Part shown: positions 52,996 to 61,934 of the stretch, piece after piece
Numbering within the stretch: position 1 is the stretch's first letter
Layout of the letters: every line of letters begins with the position of its first letter
Origin: Tropicimonas aquimaris
Lineage (GTDB): Bacteria; Pseudomonadota; Alphaproteobacteria; Rhodobacterales; Rhodobacteraceae
Length of the DNA stretch: 64,000 nucleotides
NCBI RefSeq assembly: GCF_042676185.1
Contig: NZ_JBHTJT010000030.1
Coordinates: forward strand, 1-64,000
Direction: 5' to 3'
The notes under the pieces: generated by a model
Databases searched by the model: none
Seen by the model: the letters and a program-made list of their open reading frames with translations, nothing else
Told to the model about the DNA's origin: nothing
Program-made: the position numbers and the translations under genes

Positions 52996-54741
52996 TCAGC
53001 GCATTTCTTCGACCGGGGTCACGCCCAAGATACCAAGACCGGTGGAAATCACAACGGAGACAGCGCGTGCGAGGGCGATTTTCGCCTGCGACGTGGCCGG
53101 ATCCGCTTCCTGCAGGAACCGCAGGGCGGGCTCGTCGTTGCCCCGGTTCCACAGGCTGTGCAGGTCGCCGGCCAGCTCGTAGAGGTAGAAGGCCACGCGA
53201 TGCGGCTCGTGGGTGCGCGCCGCAATCTCCAGCAGCCGCGGCCATTCGGCGACCTTGGCGGCCAGCGCGACCTCGGCGGGATGGGTCATGCCCGACAGAT
53301 CCGCGGCCGCAAGCGTGGCGTCGTCCACTGCGATCCCGGCCTCGTCCGCCTTGCGCAGCACGGATTTCACCCGCGCATGGGCGTATTGCACATAGAAGAC
53401 CGGGTTGTCCTTGGACTGCTCCAGCACCTTGTCGAAATCGAAGTCGAGCGGCGCGTCGTTCTTCCGGGTTAGCATGACGAAGCGGGTCACGTCCGGCCCG
53501 ACCTGGTCGACAACGTCCCGCAGCGTGACAAACGTCCCCGCCCGCTTGGACATCTTGAAAGGCTCGCCGTTCTTGTAGAGCTTCACCAGCTGCGTGAGCT
53601 TGATGTCGAGCGGCACCTTGCCGTCCGAGAGCGCCGAGACGGCCGCCTTCATACGCTTGACGTAGCCGCCATGATCGGCGCCGAACACATCGATCAGCGC
53701 GTCGTAGCCGCGTTCCACCTTGTCGAAGTGATAGGCGATGTCGGGCGCGAAATACGTCCAGGACCCGTCCGACTTCTTGACCGGCCGGTCCACGTCGTCG
53801 CCATGGGCGGTGGACTTGAAGAGCGTCTGCTCGCGCGGTTCCCAGTCCTCCGGCGTCTTGCCCTTCGGCGGCTCCAGCACGCCCTCGTAGATCAGCCCCT
53901 TGTCCGACAGCGCCTTGAGCGCGGCCTCGATCCGTCCGGTGCCGTAGAGCGACTTCTCGGAGAAGAACCGGTCCATCTTCACGCCGAGCGCGGCCAGATC
54001 CTCCCGGATCAGCTCCATCATTGCGTCTGTGGCGAACTCCCGCACTTCGGCCAGCCAGACGTCTTCGCCCGCGCCGACAAAGGCATCGCCGACCTTCTCC
54101 TTGAGCGCTTCGCCAACGGCGATCAGGTAATCGCCCGGGTAGGTGCCATCGGGGAAGGCCACCTGTTTTCCATGCGCTTCCAGATAGCGAAGGTAAACAG
54201 AGCGGGCGAGCGTATCGACCTGCCCGCCGCCGTCGTTGATGTAGTATTCGCGCGTGACATCATAGCCCGCAAAGTCCAGCAGCGAGGCCAGCGCATCGCC
54301 GAAGACCGCGCCGCGGGTGTGCCCGACATGCAGCGGCCCGGTCGGGTTGGCGGAGACGTATTCGACGTTCACCCGCTGGTCCTTGCCCATCGCGGACCGG
54401 CCGAAATCGCCGCCGGCCTCCAGCACCGTGCGGACAACCCCGGCCCAGACCGGCGCCGCCAGCCGCAGGTTCAGGAAGCCCGGCCCCGCCACGTCGGCCG
54501 TGTCGATCCGCCGGTCCGCCGCGAGCTTTCCCGCCAGCGCCTCGGCGATGTCGCGCGGCTTCATCTTCGCCGGCTTGGCCAGCACCATCGCCGCGTTGGT
54601 CGCCATATCCCCGTGCGACGCGTCGCGCGGCGGTTCCACCGCCACGTTGGACAGGTCCAGCCCTTCGGGCAGCACACCTTCGGCCGCCAGAGCGTCCAGC
54701 GCCTCGGTCACAAGGGTACGGATATCGGCATAGATGTTCAT
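52996..54741 (-). CDS. argS: Arginyl-tRNA synthetase (581 aa)
   Basis: Charges tRNA-Arg. The N-terminal Add-1 domain is followed by the HIGH-type signature PTGPLHVGHTRGA (about residues 130-142), and the MSKRAGTFV segment takes the place of KMSKS. The C-terminal helical anticodon-binding domain ends the protein. Its length is normal. It lies 97 bp upstream of the SPOR gene. Confidence 0.96.
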   Translation of the reverse strand: MNIYADIRTLVTEALDALAAEGVLPEGLDLSNVAVEPPRDASHGDMATNAAMVLAKPAKMKPRDIAEALAGKLAADRRIDTADVAGPGFLNLRLAAPVWAGVVRTVLEAGGDFGRSAMGKDQRVNVEYVSANPTGPLHVGHTRGAVFGDALASLLDFAGYDVTREYYINDGGGQVDTLARSVYLRYLEAHGKQVAFPDGTYPGDYLIAVGEALKEKVGDAFVGAGEDVWLAEVREFATDAMMELIREDLAALGVKMDRFFSEKSLYGTGRIEAALKALSDKGLIYEGVLEPPKGKTPEDWEPREQTLFKSTAHGDDVDRPVKKSDGSWTYFAPDIAYHFDKVERGYDALIDVFGADHGGYVKRMKAAVSALSDGKVPLDIKLTQLVKLYKNGEPFKMSKRAGTFVTLRDVVDQVGPDVTRFVMLTRKNDAPLDFDFDKVLEQSKDNPVFYVQYAHARVKSVLRKADEAGIAVDDATLAAADLSGMTHPAEVALAAKVAEWPRLLEIAARTHEPHRVAFYLYELAGDLHSLWNRGNDEPALRFLQEADPATSQAKIALARAVSVVISTGLGILGVTPVEEMR

Positions 54742-54794
54742 CGGTCAGGCTCCGCTGGGGGTTGCCGCGCGGTGTATCACGGGCGAGACCGAGG

Positions 54795-56615
54795 TCAATG
54801 GCCGCCCGTTGCCGCTGCCTCCCGCTCCGGCGGCACCATCGCGAGCAGGCGCACGCCCGGCACAGCCTTGAACTCGGCGCCATCGGCCAGAAGCCGGAGT
54901 CCCGAGCCATCGACCCGGCCGAGAAGAAAGGCCTCGGGGTTCCTGCCCCGCCAGTCGTCGAGGGTGAACTCCTCGGTCAGGCGGGTCACTTTCACCTCCC
55001 AGCCTTCGGTCATGAGCCGGCTCAGTTCGAGATAGCTCATGCCCTTGCCCAGCGGCTGCGCGCCAAGCGTGCTCGGCAGGGCATGGCGCCGGGACTGCTC
55101 CTGCGCCCGGGAAATCTGAAAGACATTCTCGCGGCCGAACTCCGGCGCGAGGTCCGTCGCCACGAGCGTGTTGTAGGCGTCGTTCTCCGTCGCCGCGAGC
55201 ACCACGCCATAGCGCACGAGGTCCAGGCCGTGCTCCGTCGCCTCCGACAGGATGTCGCCGTAATAGGTCGGCAGCCCGGCCTCGCGCGCGCCTCGCAGCC
55301 GCGTGTAGTTGCGGTCGGTCACCATCACCGGGATCTCCAGGTCCTTGCAGGCGTTGCCGAGCGCCGTGGCAAACCGCGAGCCGCCGACGATAACCAGCCC
55401 CGGCGCATCCGTCCCCGCAAGGCCGAGCGCGCGCGCCAGGGGCGCCAGCGTGAACCCGTGCAGCACCACCGTGGCCGCCACCAGCGCAAAGGCCAGCGGC
55501 ACCACCCGCGCGCCGTCCTCGATCCCAAGGTCCACCAGCTTTGTCGCAAAAAGCCCCGCGACCGCGACGAGCACCACCCCGCGCGGCCCGGTCAGCGCCA
55601 CGAGCAGCCGCTCGTTTCGCGGAAGCCCGGAGCCCAGAAGCGACAGCAGCACCGTCGCCGGCCGCACGATCAGGATCACCACGACGAGAAACGCCGCGGC
55701 CCGCCAGTCCAGCAGCTCCAGCGTGCCGAGGTCCATCGAGGCCGCCAGCAGGATGAAGACGCCGGATACCAGCAGGATCGTCGCGTGTTCCTTGAACCGG
55801 CGCAGCTCGGTGAAGGACGGCAGGTCCGAGTTGGCGACGACGATCCCCATCAGCGTCACCGCCAGCAGCCCGCTCTCATGGGCGATCAGGTCGGTGCCGA
55901 CGAAGGTCGCCAGCACCGCCACGAAGAGCACCGGCACCTTCATGTATTCCGGCACCAGCGCGCGGCGGAACGCCTGCACCACCAGCCAGCCCGCGGTCCA
56001 TCCGATCGCGCCCGACACGGCAAAGCGCAGGCCGAGCGGCACCAGCGCGCTCCACATTTCGCCCCCCGCCGCGGAGACCGTGACCACCTGAAAGGCCAGC
56101 ACGGCCGCCAGCGCCCCGATCGGGTCGTTGACGATGGCCTCCCATAGAAGCAGCACCGACGGACGCCGCGACAGCCGCGCCTGCCGCAGCAGTGGCGCGA
56201 TCACCGTTGGACCGGTGACGATCATGATGCCGCCAAAGACCGAGGCCGCCGCCCAGCCGAGCCCGGCCACGTAATGCAGGGCCATCGCCGAAAAGAGCCA
56301 GCCGAGCGGCGCGCCGAGGATCACCAGCCGCCGGACCCCGGTCGCCGCGTCGCGCAAGCCGTGCAGGTTCAGCGTCAACCCGCCCTCGAACAGGATGATC
56401 GCCACCGCGATCGCGACCATCGGCTCCACCAGGGGCCCGATATCGCGCGCCGGCACCAGCCATTCGAGGCCCGGCCCCACCGCAAGACCGGCCGCCAGCA
56501 TCAGCACGATCGCAGGCATCTGCAGCCGCCACGCGATCCATTGCGCCCCGACGCCCAGCACGCCGATCACCGCGATCGCCACCTCGGGCGTCAGCCCGCC
56601 ACCACCTGCACTCAT
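54795..56615 (-). CDS. Cation:proton antiporter with C-terminal TrkA-N-like domain (606 aa)
   Basis: A CPA1/NhaP-type membrane protein with about 12 helices (about 10-395). The transport core shows FEGGLTLN and LLWEAIVNDPIGA, which includes the conserved ND pair, plus an Arg in TGPRGVVL. A Rossmann/TrkA-N-like segment follows (about 400-520, GLVIVGGSRFATALGN) and a short C-terminal TrkA-C-like part. It probably exchanges K+ or Na+ for H+. The ATG at 56615 has GGAG 8 bases upstream. It is inserted between dgt and argS. Confidence 0.88.
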   Translation of the reverse strand: MSAGGGGLTPEVAIAVIGVLGVGAQWIAWRLQMPAIVLMLAAGLAVGPGLEWLVPARDIGPLVEPMVAIAVAIILFEGGLTLNLHGLRDAATGVRRLVILGAPLGWLFSAMALHYVAGLGWAAASVFGGIMIVTGPTVIAPLLRQARLSRRPSVLLLWEAIVNDPIGALAAVLAFQVVTVSAAGGEMWSALVPLGLRFAVSGAIGWTAGWLVVQAFRRALVPEYMKVPVLFVAVLATFVGTDLIAHESGLLAVTLMGIVVANSDLPSFTELRRFKEHATILLVSGVFILLAASMDLGTLELLDWRAAAFLVVVILIVRPATVLLSLLGSGLPRNERLLVALTGPRGVVLVAVAGLFATKLVDLGIEDGARVVPLAFALVAATVVLHGFTLAPLARALGLAGTDAPGLVIVGGSRFATALGNACKDLEIPVMVTDRNYTRLRGAREAGLPTYYGDILSEATEHGLDLVRYGVVLAATENDAYNTLVATDLAPEFGRENVFQISRAQEQSRRHALPSTLGAQPLGKGMSYLELSRLMTEGWEVKVTRLTEEFTLDDWRGRNPEAFLLGRVDGSGLRLLADGAEFKAVPGVRLLAMVPPEREAAATGGH

Positions 56616-56735
56616 CGCTTCTCCGTCCGCCTGTCCGCCCCGGGTCCGGGGCTTGTCCCTGTCGCCCAAGGACGTTCAGTCTTCGCCCTGACGGTCAAGG
56701 GTTTTCGCCGCGCCCAGTCGGCCCGAAGGGCTCAA

Positions 56736-56777
56736 GGGGAATGCGCCGTAGGCGCGCAACATGGCTGACGGCCGGGC
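56736..56777. repeat. Dispersed repeat family 3, copy 1 (adjoins the dgt stop)
   Basis: Read on the minus strand, TAG of dgt is followed by GCCCGGCC, CAGCCATG, a small hairpin (GCGCC/GGCGC) and ATTCCCC. A related unit follows the TAG stop of the phytochelatin synthase gene at 59968-60022. Confidence 0.65.
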
Positions 56778-57917
56778 CTAGCCGATCAGCCGGGCGTGTT
56801 GCTGCAGCGCGAAGCGGTCGGTCATGCCGGCGATGTAATCGGCCACGATCCGCGCCAGCGCGGTTTCGTCCCCCGCGCGCTCGATGTCGTCCTGCCAGTC
56901 CACCGGCAAAAGATCCGGCCGCCGCATGTAGAGCGGAAACAGCGCCTCGATCACCTGGGTCACGCGGGCGCGCTCCTCCATGACGCTCGGCGCACGGTAC
57001 ATGCGCGTGAACAGGAAGGAGCGGATCACCTCGATCTCCTGCCAGACCCGCTGCGAAAAGCGGATCACTGGCCGGCCGAGTTCGCGCACCGCCTGCGCGT
57101 CGCCGGGCCTGGCCTCCTCCAGCGTGGCTCGCGCGGTGGCGATCACGTCGGTCACCATGACCCCGAAAACCCGGCGCAGCGCCTCGTGTCGCCGGCGCAT
57201 CGGGTCGAGCCCGGGCCAGGTCGCGTCGACCTCTCCATAGGCCGGCCCGACGATGGGCAGCGCCTCGATCTCCGCATCGGTGAACAGCTTCGCGCGCAGA
57301 CCGTCCATCAGGTCGTGGTTGTTGTAGGCGATATCGTCCGACAGGGCGGCGACCTGCGCCTCGGCGCTGGCGTGGGTGTGCAGCTCCAGGTCGTGCACCG
57401 CGTTGTATTCCGCGAGCCTGTAGAGCAGCTCGCCGGTGACCGGCCCGTTGTGCTTGGCGATCCCTTCCAGCGTCTCCCAGGTCAGGTTCAGCCCGTCGAA
57501 CCCGGCGTAGTGGCGCTCCAGCGCGGTGACGATATGGATCGCCTGCGCGTTGTGGTCGAACCCGCCATAGGGCGCCATGAGCGCGTGCAGCGCGTCCTCG
57601 CCGGTGTGGCCGAAGGGCGTGTGCCCGAGGTCATGGGCCAGCGCCACCGCCTCGGTCAGTTCCCCGTTCAGCCCGAGCGTACCTGCGATGGTCCGCGCCA
57701 CCTGCGCGACCTCGATCGAATGGGTCAGGCGGGTGCGGAAATGGTCGCCCTCGTGCTCCACGAACACTTGGGTCTTGTGCTTCAGGCGCCGGAAGGCGGA
57801 GGAATGGATGATCCGGTCGCGGTCGCGCTGGAAGGGCGAGCGGAAGGTGCTGATCGCTTCCGGATAGAGCCTGCCGCGGCTGGCGGCGGGGTCGCAGGCG
57901 TAGGGGGCCAGTTTCAT
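56778..57917 (-). CDS. dgt: Deoxyguanosinetriphosphate triphosphohydrolase-like protein (379 aa)
   Basis: An HD-superfamily dNTPase that removes triphosphate from dNTPs. Metal ligands are H66 (RLTHSIEV), H95-D96 (ALAHDLGHTPFGH) and a later Asp in DDIAYNNHD. The RSPFQRDRDRIIHSSAFRRLKHKTQV opening is diagnostic. ATG 57917 has AAGGA upstream; ATG 57923 has no space for one. It diverges from the erpA-like gene. Confidence 0.93.
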   Translation of the reverse strand: MKLAPYACDPAASRGRLYPEAISTFRSPFQRDRDRIIHSSAFRRLKHKTQVFVEHEGDHFRTRLTHSIEVAQVARTIAGTLGLNGELTEAVALAHDLGHTPFGHTGEDALHALMAPYGGFDHNAQAIHIVTALERHYAGFDGLNLTWETLEGIAKHNGPVTGELLYRLAEYNAVHDLELHTHASAEAQVAALSDDIAYNNHDLMDGLRAKLFTDAEIEALPIVGPAYGEVDATWPGLDPMRRRHEALRRVFGVMVTDVIATARATLEEARPGDAQAVRELGRPVIRFSQRVWQEIEVIRSFLFTRMYRAPSVMEERARVTQVIEALFPLYMRRPDLLPVDWQDDIERAGDETALARIVADYIAGMTDRFALQQHARLIG

Positions 57918-57995
57918 GGGCATCCTTGTTCAGCCGTTCCTGCCCGCATATATCTTGGTTCTGACAGGAATGCGACGCGCCAATCGAGGTTTTTC

Positions 57996-58319
57996 ATGGA
58001 CTTGACCCTTCCCCCCAAGGTGACCGACCGCGCCTTCGCCCGTCTGGCGGAGATCGAGGCCGCTCCGAAGGCGCTGCGCGTGGCCGTCGAAGGCGGCGGC
58101 TGCTCGGGGTTCCAGTACGAGATCAAGCTCGACGATCCGGCCGAGGACGACCTCGTGATCGAAGGCCAGGGCCAGAAAGTCGTGGTCGATTCGGTCTCGC
58201 TGCCGTTCCTCGAAAACGCCACCATCGACTTCTCCGACGAACTGATCGGCGCCCGTTTCGTGGTGGACAACCCCAACGCCAGCTCCTCTTGCGGCTGCGG
58301 CGTCAGCTTCGCGATGTAA
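57996..58319 (+). CDS. erpA: A-type Fe-S carrier, ErpA/IscA-like (107 aa)
   Basis: It receives Fe-S clusters from the scaffold and hands them to target proteins. The three cluster cysteines are C36 (EGGGCSGF), C99 and C101 (SSCGCG). The start follows CGAGG. It is separate from the suf operon at 3-12 kb but is likely supplied by it. The exact subfamily (ErpA versus IscA/SufA) is not certain from sequence. Confidence 0.9.
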   Translation: MDLTLPPKVTDRAFARLAEIEAAPKALRVAVEGGGCSGFQYEIKLDDPAEDDLVIEGQGQKVVVDSVSLPFLENATIDFSDELIGARFVVDNPNASSSCGCGVSFAM

Positions 58320-58332
58320 TCCGGGCCGGCGC

Positions 58333-58815
58333 TCAGCCCCCGTAAACCACCAGTTCCGGCAGATCGGTCAGCGGCGCTTCCAGCACGCGGAGCGCGGGCA
58401 GGCTGACGCGCGTGCCGGATCCCGGCGCCCCGCCCGAGGGGCGCAGTTCGACCGCGACGGACTTGCCGGTCGCCGGGTATTCCAGCCGCCCCTGCCGCAC
58501 CTCGCTCACCAGCCCGGTCTCGGCCCAGAAGCCGGGATCGGCCGGATCTCCCAGCGATGCGATCGTCGTGCCCAGCCGGCTCTCGCCGCTCACCGGGGCC
58601 GCGGCCGCAGCGGCGGCGCGCTGTTCTCCTGTCGTGGTATCGAATTGCTCGGGGGTCAGCGCCGTCGGTGACGGCACCGCCGCTGCGGGCTCGGCCGCGA
58701 CGGTCTCCATCGGCGCGCCGGCAACCGGGTCCGCCGGCTTCCGGAAGGGCACGCGGAACTGCGAACACCCTGCCACCGCCAGTACCAGCGCCGCTATCGT
58801 CACCTGCCTCAGCAT
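58333..58815 (-). CDS. Putative lipoprotein (160 aa)
   Basis: A lipoprotein signal with lipobox VAGC (C17) precedes a Pro/Ala-rich region (about 20-75) and a compact C-terminal part (about 85-160) ending ALRVLEAPLTDLPELVVYGG. No known domain. The ATG at 58815 has GGGAG upstream. It converges on the erpA-like gene with a 13-bp gap. Confidence 0.8.
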   Translation of the reverse strand: MLRQVTIAALVLAVAGCSQFRVPFRKPADPVAGAPMETVAAEPAAAVPSPTALTPEQFDTTTGEQRAAAAAAAPVSGESRLGTTIASLGDPADPGFWAETGLVSEVRQGRLEYPATGKSVAVELRPSGGAPGSGTRVSLPALRVLEAPLTDLPELVVYGG

Positions 58816-58926
58816 CTGTCCGTCTCCCTCTGCGGCCATTTCCCGCAACCTGCCCTGCGTTCACAAGGGGGGCAACCTTCGATCCGTCTCTTGCCTGTTT
58901 TCACGGCAAAGCGTAGCGTTTCGCGC

Positions 58927-59928
58927 ATGAACACGCCTCTGATCGATCCGTTCCAGCGCGCGGTGACCTACCTGCGGGTTTCCGTGACCGACCGTTGCGA
59001 TTTCCGCTGCACCTACTGCATGTCGGAAAACATGACCTTCTTGCCGAAGCGCGAGCTGCTGACGCTGGAAGAGCTCGACACCGTTTCCACCGCCTTCATC
59101 TCTCTCGGCGTCCGCAAGCTTCGGATCACCGGGGGCGAGCCGTTGGTGCGCCGGAACATCCTGACCTATTTCCAGGGGATGGCGCGGCACCTCGAAAGCG
59201 GTGCGCTCGACGAGTTGACGCTGACCACCAACGGCAGCCAGCTGCACCGCTTCGCCGGCGAACTGGCCTCCATCGGGGTGCGCCGGGTGAACATCTCGCT
59301 CGACACGCTCGACGAGACCAAGTTCGCCAAGATCACCCGCTGGGGCCGTCTGCCGCAGGTGCTCCGGGGAATCGACGCGGCGCAGGAGGCCGGCCTGAGG
59401 GTCAAGATCAACGCCGTCGCCCTCAAGGGCTTCAACGAGGACGAGCTGTTCCCGCTGGTAGAATGGTGCGCCTCCCGCGACATGGACCTCACCTTCATCG
59501 AGGTGATGCCTATGGGCGATCTGGGCAACGAGGACCGGTTGGACCAGTACTGGCCGCTGAGCGACCTGCGCGCCCGTCTGCGCGAGCGCTACAGCCTGAC
59601 CGACCTCGCCGAGCGCACCGGCGGCCCCGCCCGCTATGTGCAGCTGGGGGAAACCGGGCAGAAGATCGGCTTCATCACCCCGCTTACGCATAACTTCTGC
59701 GAGAGCTGCAACCGGGTGCGCCTGACCTGCACCGGCGATCTCTACATGTGCCTCGGCCAGGAAGATCGCGCCGACCTCCGCCCCTCGCTGCGCGAGCCCA
59801 CCGCCCCGCCGCTCGAAGACGCGATCCGCGCCGCGATCCGGCTGAAGCCCAAAGGGCACGATTTCGATTATTCCCGGCAGGAAGTGGCCGGCCAGATGCC
59901 GCGTCACATGAGCCACACCGGCGGCTGA
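58927..59928 (+). CDS. moaA: GTP 3',8-cyclase MoaA (333 aa)
   Basis: A radical SAM enzyme that starts molybdenum cofactor synthesis from GTP. The N-terminal cluster is C24-x3-C28-x2-C31 (DRCDFRCTYC). The second cluster near the C-terminus is made by CESCNRVRLTC and related cysteines. GGEPLVRR is the usual SAM-binding block. The protein ends with SHTGG, close to the activating GG tail of MoaA. The ATG at 58927 gives the family start. moaC is not adjacent. Confidence 0.96.
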   Translation: MNTPLIDPFQRAVTYLRVSVTDRCDFRCTYCMSENMTFLPKRELLTLEELDTVSTAFISLGVRKLRITGGEPLVRRNILTYFQGMARHLESGALDELTLTTNGSQLHRFAGELASIGVRRVNISLDTLDETKFAKITRWGRLPQVLRGIDAAQEAGLRVKINAVALKGFNEDELFPLVEWCASRDMDLTFIEVMPMGDLGNEDRLDQYWPLSDLRARLRERYSLTDLAERTGGPARYVQLGETGQKIGFITPLTHNFCESCNRVRLTCTGDLYMCLGQEDRADLRPSLREPTAPPLEDAIRAAIRLKPKGHDFDYSRQEVAGQMPRHMSHTGG

Positions 59929-59967
59929 GCCCGGCAGACAGGGATTCGGACAAAGCCGCCAGAGTGA

Positions 59968-60022
59968 GGGAATGCGCCGCATGCAGTCCGCACGCGGCGC
60001 GACGTCCCATGCCCGGCCGGGC
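59968..60022. repeat. Dispersed repeat family 3, copy 2 (adjoins the phytochelatin synthase stop)
   Basis: GGGAATGCGCCGC pairs through GCGCCGC/GCGGCGC and ends CATGCCCGGCCGGGCC just before the gene's TAG on the minus strand. It matches copy 1 at both ends but has a longer hairpin. Confidence 0.65.
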
Positions 60023-60781
60023 CTATCGCAGGATATGCACGAAGCCGCCCGTCTCGCCCTCGAGCACGCCATGTTCGGCCGAGGTCGGCTTCAGCATCGC
60101 CTCCAGCAGCACCGGAACCGGGGTCCAGTAGGGAATGTACCATTCCTGGTCGACCTCGAGGATGAGGGCCTTGTCGCCGGCCGCGTCATAGGCGCCGATC
60201 AACGACACATGCGGCCCATCCCAATCCCCGGTCACCACGCCCTGGTTGAAATAGACCAGCAGCGCGTCCTCGGCCGACATCTCGTTCGCGGCGAGGATCT
60301 CCCGCAGCTGGCCGAGGGTCTGATCGTCGGCGGCCGTGGGCTTGAAGGTCTCGGTCCGGTAGCCTTCCATCCCGAGCGCCGCGAGCGTGCCGCCGGTGAA
60401 CTGCGCCAACTGGTCGAAGGTGACCCCATCGCCCCCCTCGGCAGACACCTCCGCCCAGGTGGCATCGGCCACCGCCTCGAGCAGCTCCGGCTGGGTGATC
60501 ACGGTGTCCTCTGCATTGGCCGGAAGGCCGCGCAACCCGTTCACGGCCGCGGTGACCGCGGCGATGGAACAAGCCGACGTGGTGAACTGCGGTTTCACGA
60601 AAGAGGCGAAAGCCCAGTAATCCGGCGCTTCGCTCTGGCGCAGGAAAGTGGTGTCGGCTGTCACCGGGGTCGCGTTCGGTCCGAGCTTCGGTGCGGGCTG
60701 GTCGGCCGCAGTTGCCATCGGGGCAGCCAGAAACAGGCCGGCCCCGAGCAGGGCGGCGCGCTTGAGAGAGCGGTTCGTCAT
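60023..60781 (-). CDS. Secreted phytochelatin synthase-type peptidase (252 aa)
   Basis: A papain-fold enzyme of the phytochelatin synthase family, with signal peptide (cleavage near MATAADQ, residue 26), so it is periplasmic. The catalytic triad is C71 (TTSACSIAA), H191 (GPHVSLIG) and D211 (LEVDQEW). Bacterial members usually cleave the Gly from glutathione rather than polymerise it, and the plant C-terminal metal-binding domain is missing here. The role may be glutathione turnover or thiol handling outside the cytoplasm. Confidence 0.88.
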   Translation of the reverse strand: MTNRSLKRAALLGAGLFLAAPMATAADQPAPKLGPNATPVTADTTFLRQSEAPDYWAFASFVKPQFTTSACSIAAVTAAVNGLRGLPANAEDTVITQPELLEAVADATWAEVSAEGGDGVTFDQLAQFTGGTLAALGMEGYRTETFKPTAADDQTLGQLREILAANEMSAEDALLVYFNQGVVTGDWDGPHVSLIGAYDAAGDKALILEVDQEWYIPYWTPVPVLLEAMLKPTSAEHGVLEGETGGFVHILR

Positions 60782-60919
60782 TTTGGAAGAGTCCGGAAAA
60801 ATGTTTGATGGCAGACACTAGCACCGCGCAATGGCCTGTCAACGCGCGTATTGATCGGCCTTCCTTGCACGCCTTCCAAGGTCGGGTTTCAACGGGGCGC
60901 GCACTGCACCGTGACCGGC

Positions 60920-61720
60920 CTAGCCCCAGGCGCCGCCCAGATCGTCCCGCGCGCGCTCGATCCAGTGCTCGCGAAGCCAGGAACAGGGACGCATATGGCG
61001 GATGACAGAGCCGTGGTAGCCCTCCAACGCCTCGCTCATCTTGGGCCTGCCATGGAAGCAGACGACGCGCGCGTTGTCCGGGAGTCGCGGCTCGGCGAGG
61101 TAGTTCATCGGCGGCAGGCGCAGGCAACCGTGCTTGAAGCTCACCACCTGCTCGGGGGGCAGGTAGGCGAAGGCGTCCCGCTCCTGCGCCAGGGTCGAGG
61201 TGTAGCGCTGCTCCGAGCCGCGCGCCTTCTCGACCTCGCCCCTGGGATCGGCGGCAAGGGTCTCGTAGAGCCAAGCATGCAGCGCCGGATCGAAGCGGAA
61301 CACCGAGCCGTGGCCGGTTGCGCGGCCCCGGCGCGCCTCGACCCAGTCCGCCCGCATGGCGACCTTGCCCGGCGCATGGTGCAGGATGTCGTCGAGCGGG
61401 CCGGTGATGACCACGTCGAGATCGAAGCCGAGCAGCGGCCCGTCGAGATCGGGGATCAGGCCGGGGCGGAACAGGCTGACCTTGCGCATCGCCCCCTGCC
61501 GGTTGGCCACCGCAAGGGCCGCGTCCATCTCGGCCTGGAAGGGCTCCTCGGGCAGGTCCAGCACCTCGATCGAAGGGTGCAGCCCGTCGCGATGCTCGGT
61601 CATACAGAAGAAGCGCACCTCGTCCGAGAGGTTCCTGCGGGCACCGGAATAGAGCCGGTTGACGTACTCCGGACCGAAGAGCGTGCCCCATTTGATGCAG
61701 ATGACGTTCGCTGTGCCCAT
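60920..61720 (-). CDS. Glycosyltransferase-like protein (266 aa)
   Basis: It resembles GT-A-type transferases related to family 8 or alpha-1,4-N-acetylglucosaminyltransferase-like proteins: N-terminal NVICIKWGTLFGPEYVNRLYSG, and a DLDVV metal motif near residue 105 (LLGFDLDVVITG). The C-terminal KMSEALEG-containing part is less conserved. ATG 61720 has AAGGAGG 6 bases upstream. No membrane helix. The acceptor is unknown. Confidence 0.75.
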   Translation of the reverse strand: MGTANVICIKWGTLFGPEYVNRLYSGARRNLSDEVRFFCMTEHRDGLHPSIEVLDLPEEPFQAEMDAALAVANRQGAMRKVSLFRPGLIPDLDGPLLGFDLDVVITGPLDDILHHAPGKVAMRADWVEARRGRATGHGSVFRFDPALHAWLYETLAADPRGEVEKARGSEQRYTSTLAQERDAFAYLPPEQVVSFKHGCLRLPPMNYLAEPRLPDNARVVCFHGRPKMSEALEGYHGSVIRHMRPCSWLREHWIERARDDLGGAWG

Positions 61721-61814
61721 GCGCACCTCCTTTGCCCCGCTCTAGCCTGTCCCCCCCGAACCTGCCAGTGGCGAAAGCCGGCCATGCGACCAATGCAATT
61801 TGCCACCAAAACAC

Positions 61815-61843
61815 TTGCGCCACGGATAGTGCATACCTACATG
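61815..61843 (+). promoter_or_regulatory. Predicted promoter of the LuxR-type regulator
   Basis: TTGCGC (61815-61820) and TACATG (61838-61843) lie 17 bases apart, about 92 bp before the start. Confidence 0.35.
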
Positions 61844-61846
61844 CAC
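61829..61846. promoter_or_regulatory. Inverted repeat over the presumed -10 of the LuxR-type gene
   Basis: GTGCAT and ATGCAC flank six bases. It overlaps the -10 box, a good position for autoregulation by the encoded LuxR-type protein or another dimeric regulator. Confidence 0.45.
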
Positions 61847-61934
61847 GATGCAATCATTACGCAATCACACGTCACATCTCCGCCGCGGGACCGTTCCGCG
61901 GTCCGACCCTTCATGACAAGGAGCGACGCCCTCG

